From the NCBI GenBank assembly GCA_051453625.1, contig JBOZIK010000001.1, forward strand, positions 261,624,738 to 261,688,737: DNA of 64,000 bases, given 5' to 3'. The position numbers were made by a program, and so were the translations under genes. Shown piece by piece: positions 59,823 to 64,000 of this stretch. Source of the DNA: Welwitschia mirabilis. Lineage: Eukaryota > Gnetophyta > Gnetopsida > Welwitschiales. The notes under the pieces are model-generated. The model was given only the letters and a program-made list of their open reading frames with translations, had not been told where the DNA came from and ran no database searches. How positions within the stretch are numbered: position 1 is the stretch's first letter; every line of letters starts with the position of its first letter.

Positions 59823-61166
59823 TGAATCATAGCTTTGTAAGGATTCAGATTTAAAACTAAGTTTGAACGCAGTTATCATTCTTCCATAGGGATATATGTG
59901 GCAAATTTAATTAAAAGGTACAAGATTAATTCTACTTGAAATAAAAACTCAAATAAAAAATAGATGTTAAGAAAGAAGTAATTTTTGATTAGTGATGCAA
60001 GAAAACGAAATTGCTCTAAGGATCTAGTACCTCATCGAACTCTTCTCCTTTACTCTAATGATTCATATATCTTATACTTAATCATCAAGTAAGATCTATT
60101 GAAAAATTACTAATACCAAATAAATATGTAATAACAAAGAAATAATAAAACACACTTATAACTAGTCCTACCTAAATATTGCTAAGAACTAGTCCTACCT
60201 AAATATTTTTAATGCTAATTGAAACATGTAATAATAATAAAAGTGTTTAAACTAATTCAATAAATGGTTCTATATAAATATTACTAATTCCAAGTAAGTC
60301 ATGCAATAACAATAAAAGAATTCAAACAAAATCTTTATTAAAAATAAAATATATTATATATTACATCAAATAAAGAAGCTAAAAAATAAGAACTCATTAA
60401 CTAGTCTTAAATCATTTTGTCCTCAAGAAAGAGTGTTAAAGCACCATGCGATACTAGCCTTCAAGTCTTTCATATGTTAAGCTAATAAAAAGATGTTTAC
60501 AATAAGCATCAAGGCCTTTTATACATTAGGGAAGACTTGAAGTCATAATTGTGTTAGCTATTATCCTTATGCATTAGATAGATAATTACATAAGAGGGAT
60601 TACATGAGGTAGTTAATTAAGGAATAAGTTATAATTTTTGGCATATAGCCACAAAGAAAAATTCTTTATCATCTCGTATTAACATGATGATGACATGTCC
60701 TCTAACTACTAATGATACTAATAATAAATGCCTTATAATGTATCTTTATCATGATTATCCTCATTATGCCACATGTTACTATGGCATGTCATCCTATGCT
60801 TTTACTAAGTATCATTAGGTTTGAAGATTTATCTTGAATTATTTATAATTTAGCCCATAAGTCTAATGTAATCATTTCCTCAAATTAATAAAAGAATGTA
60901 AGTTTGAAGATATTTTTCCTCAAAATGATGTTAGTAGTTCTAGCTGATGATGCTAGCATTGGGTGCTTGAATTATTTAAGGTTTTATAGTATTATTCAAA
61001 TGCCAAAAACAGATCTACTCAAGTTAGGTAAAACTCTATAATTTTATGAAAAGTAATAAAAAGGGGGAAAAACATTAATATATGATAAAAACATGAACTT
61101 AATGTTTCTCACTATGTTATGTTGATGTATTATACTTGTTTAGAATGTTAATTTTACATGCAAACA
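59823..61166 (-). repeat. F2 LTR (~1.34 kb)
   Basis: The plus-strand left end is TGAATCATAG and the right end ATGCAAACA, giving TG...CA on the sense strand. It aligns with 42423-43756. It holds four tandem-type units (starts near 60091, 60163, 60191 and 60266), of which the third is a 28-bp extra duplication (AGTCCTACCTAAATATT twice). Confidence 0.78.
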
Positions 61167-62900
61167 CTTGTCTTAAACTTACAACCACCATGCCAATTTT
61201 GATAAGAGGCAAAAAGACCTAAATTCTCAAGAATACATATAAAATCCTTATCTAATAAGATCATTCTCTACTTTCCATAGATGAACCTCATACTATTTTT
61301 GACTATAGAGCCTAATCACACTCATTACTTATCCACTCTAATGAATGAATTTATGCTATGACATCTAAGAGATTAGGGTTGACTAGTTAAGAAAAGACTT
61401 AAATTCATGAGAATGTACTTCTTCTCAAAAGGGTTAATGATGAAGAGTTTATTAATGAATGAAATCACAAGAAAAATCTATAATTTCTAGTATAATCATA
61501 AGCACAAGGCATAAAGAGATAGGTTGATGATGATAGCCTATTCAAATACTACATACATGAAGAAAAACAATTTAAAAACTACAAGTTAGAAATATATCTT
61601 CCAATCAAATATATTTAAAAACTAACTAGTAAGTCATCAATGACCTTAAATAATACTTCTAGATTAACTAAGATTGCTTAGAATCTAACTTCAATTATAC
61701 ACCATTCATCTCTTTATCCCTTATCAAATTCTCATACTCAATAGAATGCCAGATTTTGAAAAGTTTACTAGCATATAAGATCCTATCATGCACATCTGAA
61801 ATTTCAAACATATATTCCACATGTACAACATTAATTATAACATTGCATGTCATCCATTTTATCACTTTCTAAAAAAAAAAGCTCTTGAGTGATATCATCA
61901 CATAATCACTTATTTTTCATAGGTTTTAAATAATTGCTAAAAATTTTTATTTAACATTACTTAATTAACATCTCAGAGAGGATGATATTAGATACTTTGG
62001 TTACTAGACAATAATATTTCAACAAAATCATGGAAGAGGATGCACATTGATGGATAGTCATCACACTACAATTGGAAACTTCGATCACAAACTAAAAAAT
62101 AGCACATCTTTCAATTAAGTTATGTACATCATATATGTTAAAGCATTTAAGAATGTAGTGTTTTAGCCCAGAGAATAGAAGCTATATCAAAAGAGAAAGG
62201 AGTTATAAAATTTGGTAATCCATCTTAAAGAGAATAATCTAAAATGGATACCAATAATACTAAAAGTAGTAACTCAAAGAATATTGCTATCATTGAATAA
62301 ATAACTCAACTAACTTACTCATCATAAATAATGGGTAGAATAATGATATTACCAATGGTGCCTTAAGTTCCTTTTGCTCCATATACTTTCACTCCTTAAC
62401 TATCTTATTATTAGTTATATTATACTACATCATAATAGATGTAACATCTACTATAATTCCAAACTCAGTAATACATGTATGCATCATAAAGTTAAGGTGA
62501 AAATAAGCCTGAGATTTAAACCTCAATTCCACAACCTAGAAGAAGCTTCAAAATTTAAACATCATAATGGAATAAATTATCTTAACATTACTCAAAAGGG
62601 GAGTAATCTAACGGCCTCCAATTAGACAAAGGAATTCTAATGCACCTAAGCCAAAAGGGTATGATGATTCTAATTATTGTGAGTATCATTGAGTCTAAGG
62701 ACATCATCCTAAATAATGTTTTAACTTAAGGCACATTATTCAAAACATCATAAAAAATAAAAAGGATATAAAATTCAACATGATCTTAGGTAGTGCAAAC
62801 AAACAACTTAAAATTTATATGAACCCCTTTCCTGCTCAATACTCTACATTGTAATTTCCACAAAATGCAACATTCCAAAATAATAATGTTTCTAATAAAG
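61167..62900 (-). repeat. Block E, uninterrupted copy
   Basis: Homologous to 8140-8323 joined to 17047-19000. At the point where copy A sits in the other copy, it reads TTATCCACTCTAATGAATGAATTTATG without interruption (about 61335-61358). The minus-strand coding pattern is shared but more broken. The plus-strand 83-codon frame at 62374-62625 is probably a shadow. Confidence 0.75.
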
Positions 62901-64000
62901 AGAAAACAAAAAATATCATGATTTGAGAGGATGGAGTAGAGAAAAAAATAGAAAATAGTAAAGCTAGTATTTCACTTTAGGGAGTGCGGTAAAAGCAGTT
63001 ATAGTGGTAGTGCAAAGGGTATTTCTAACATGTCTTCAACATGTTGGTATGTTCTCTCTCTTTGTGGTTTTCTTGCAGTAGATTTTTTCCATCAATAATC
63101 TTTAGGGCTTATACTTAGGGCTTTTTGCTATGGCATGTATTTAACATATCCTCTTGTTAACTCCTTAATAATGCATTCTACTATGAAAACCTAAAAGAAT
63201 GAAATAGAATATACTTAAATCTCACATCCATTTTTCTACCCCTAAGGGAAGGTTTTTAAATTGCTGAGTCATAAATTCCAAAAAATTATTAGGATGGGCT
63301 CAAGTGGATTTCAGGTGTTTAAGATAGTGGAAGCACATTTGGCTCTTTAATGGTTGTAGAATCTTTTGGTGTGAAATATTATATAACACTAGTAGTGGAA
63401 GATAATTCTTAAAGTTTTTTTGATTTGGATTTTAGCTTCAAATGTAAGAGTGGCATCTTCCATACTAAAATTCCTATCAACCATTCTAAGCACTTAAAGG
63501 CTTGATTTATAAACAGATTTATTGGTAAATTTTAATCTTCAGATGGATTTCCCTTCATAGAAAAGGTATGATTATGATGTAATCAAAGATTCTTACCGAA
63601 GTAATTCCTATTGAAATAAACTATTTCATTTTATTTTTGATTTGGAGGATGGCATGAATAAGGTTTTAGCATAAGGCCCTTATTTTTTTGGCCGAAGAGA
63701 TCTAGCTTTAACAAAATGTTCTTCTTTTATTCTTGTGGATCCTCCATCTTTAAGAAGATTTAGTTTTGGATTCATATTTCAAACCCTCATCAAAAAATAT
63801 GGAACCATAATTTTTTTGAGTAATTTAGAGATACTTTTGTGGTATTTATTAAAGTAACAAAAAGACTATTCTCATGGCAAAAATGGCAATGGCTAGAATT
63901 TATATTTATATAAAATTAAATAATTTCAATGCAAAAAAATCATCTTAGATACTATGTAAGGGAAAACAGTCTTCAATTTTAAAATCAAAAATATTCCTAT
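62901..64000. other. No recognisable gene; different base character
   Basis: Slightly more GC and longer mixed-sequence runs than the neighbours (for example GGAGTGCGGTAAAAGCAG near 62980). Translations give Trp/Phe-rich broken frames around 63280-63900 that I could not assign. It may be the start of another element extending past the window. Confidence 0.35.

Noticed and set aside
62374-62625. 83-codon plus-strand frame in block E as a gene
   Set aside because: The other copy (about 18110-18340) keeps a similar reading only partly, and better protein-level similarity was seen on the minus strand; treated as a probable shadow.
1-64000. Endogenous pararetrovirus
   Set aside because: The RTs are followed by integrase and flanked by LTRs with tRNA-Asp primer sites; no movement or coat protein motif seen.
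1-64000. Host protein-coding gene, tRNA or rRNA
   Set aside because: No exon-like series, no tRNA arms and no rRNA motifs noticed; every recognisable frame is a retrotransposon.

Overview
The window is a stretch of plant repeat DNA. It is very AT-rich and broken by assembly gaps. I recognise no intact host gene, tRNA, rRNA or CRISPR array. The coding remains come from LTR retrotransposons: Ty3/gypsy elements of the chromodomain-less Athila/Tat branch, which is known only from plants, plus one Ty1/copia fragment. Nearly every reading frame is closed by TAA/TAG/TGA codons of the kind made by C-to-T or G-to-A change (CAA, CAG, TGG). This fits long methylation-driven decay in a large, slowly purged plant genome. 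I cannot name the species.

Layout. 1-960: integrase end of a Ty3/gypsy element (+), cut by the window edge. 4492-5335: copia gag/protease/integrase fragment (-). 6361-8323: purine-rich block and a ~130-bp tandem repeat, running into a repeated block interrupted at 8323. 8324-17041: Athila-like copy A (+), with ~1.1-kb LTRs, primer-binding site, polypurine tract, gag and protease, but no reverse transcriptase or integrase body; it carries an unidentified ORF bracketed by a duplicated non-coding block. 17047-19300: the interrupted block resumes. 19310-23300: a Tat-like protease-RT-RNase H-integrase remnant (+). 23791-37473: Athila-like copy B (-). 40080-42190: purine-rich block, second locus of the ~130-bp repeat and the start of an LTR. 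42401-43756 and 59801-61166: two ~1.34-kb LTRs of a different family (F), each with a primer-binding site and leader (-). 45691-57991: Athila-like copy C (-), flanked by a perfect 5-bp target duplication, GCCTA. 61167-62900: a second copy of the block that copy A split, so it is an uninterrupted relative of copy A's target site.

How the parts work together. Copies A, B and C belong to one family. They share an LTR-TCT-PBS junction complementary to tRNA-Asp, the same polypurine tract, the same gag/linker/protease and the same 3' non-coding block. B and C carry the full gag-protease-RT-RNase H-integrase order plus a downstream ORF in the position where Athila elements hold their env-like ORF. 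A lacks that ORF and the whole polymerase/integrase section, so it could only have moved with enzymes supplied by relatives. All copies are dead: catalytic residues are lost in the Tat-like RT (YVDR for YVDD), in the B protease and RT, and in the B and C integrases. A short CATC/GATG-rich imperfect palindrome recurs in the LTRs, leaders and 3' regions of this family and is the main unexplained sequence feature.
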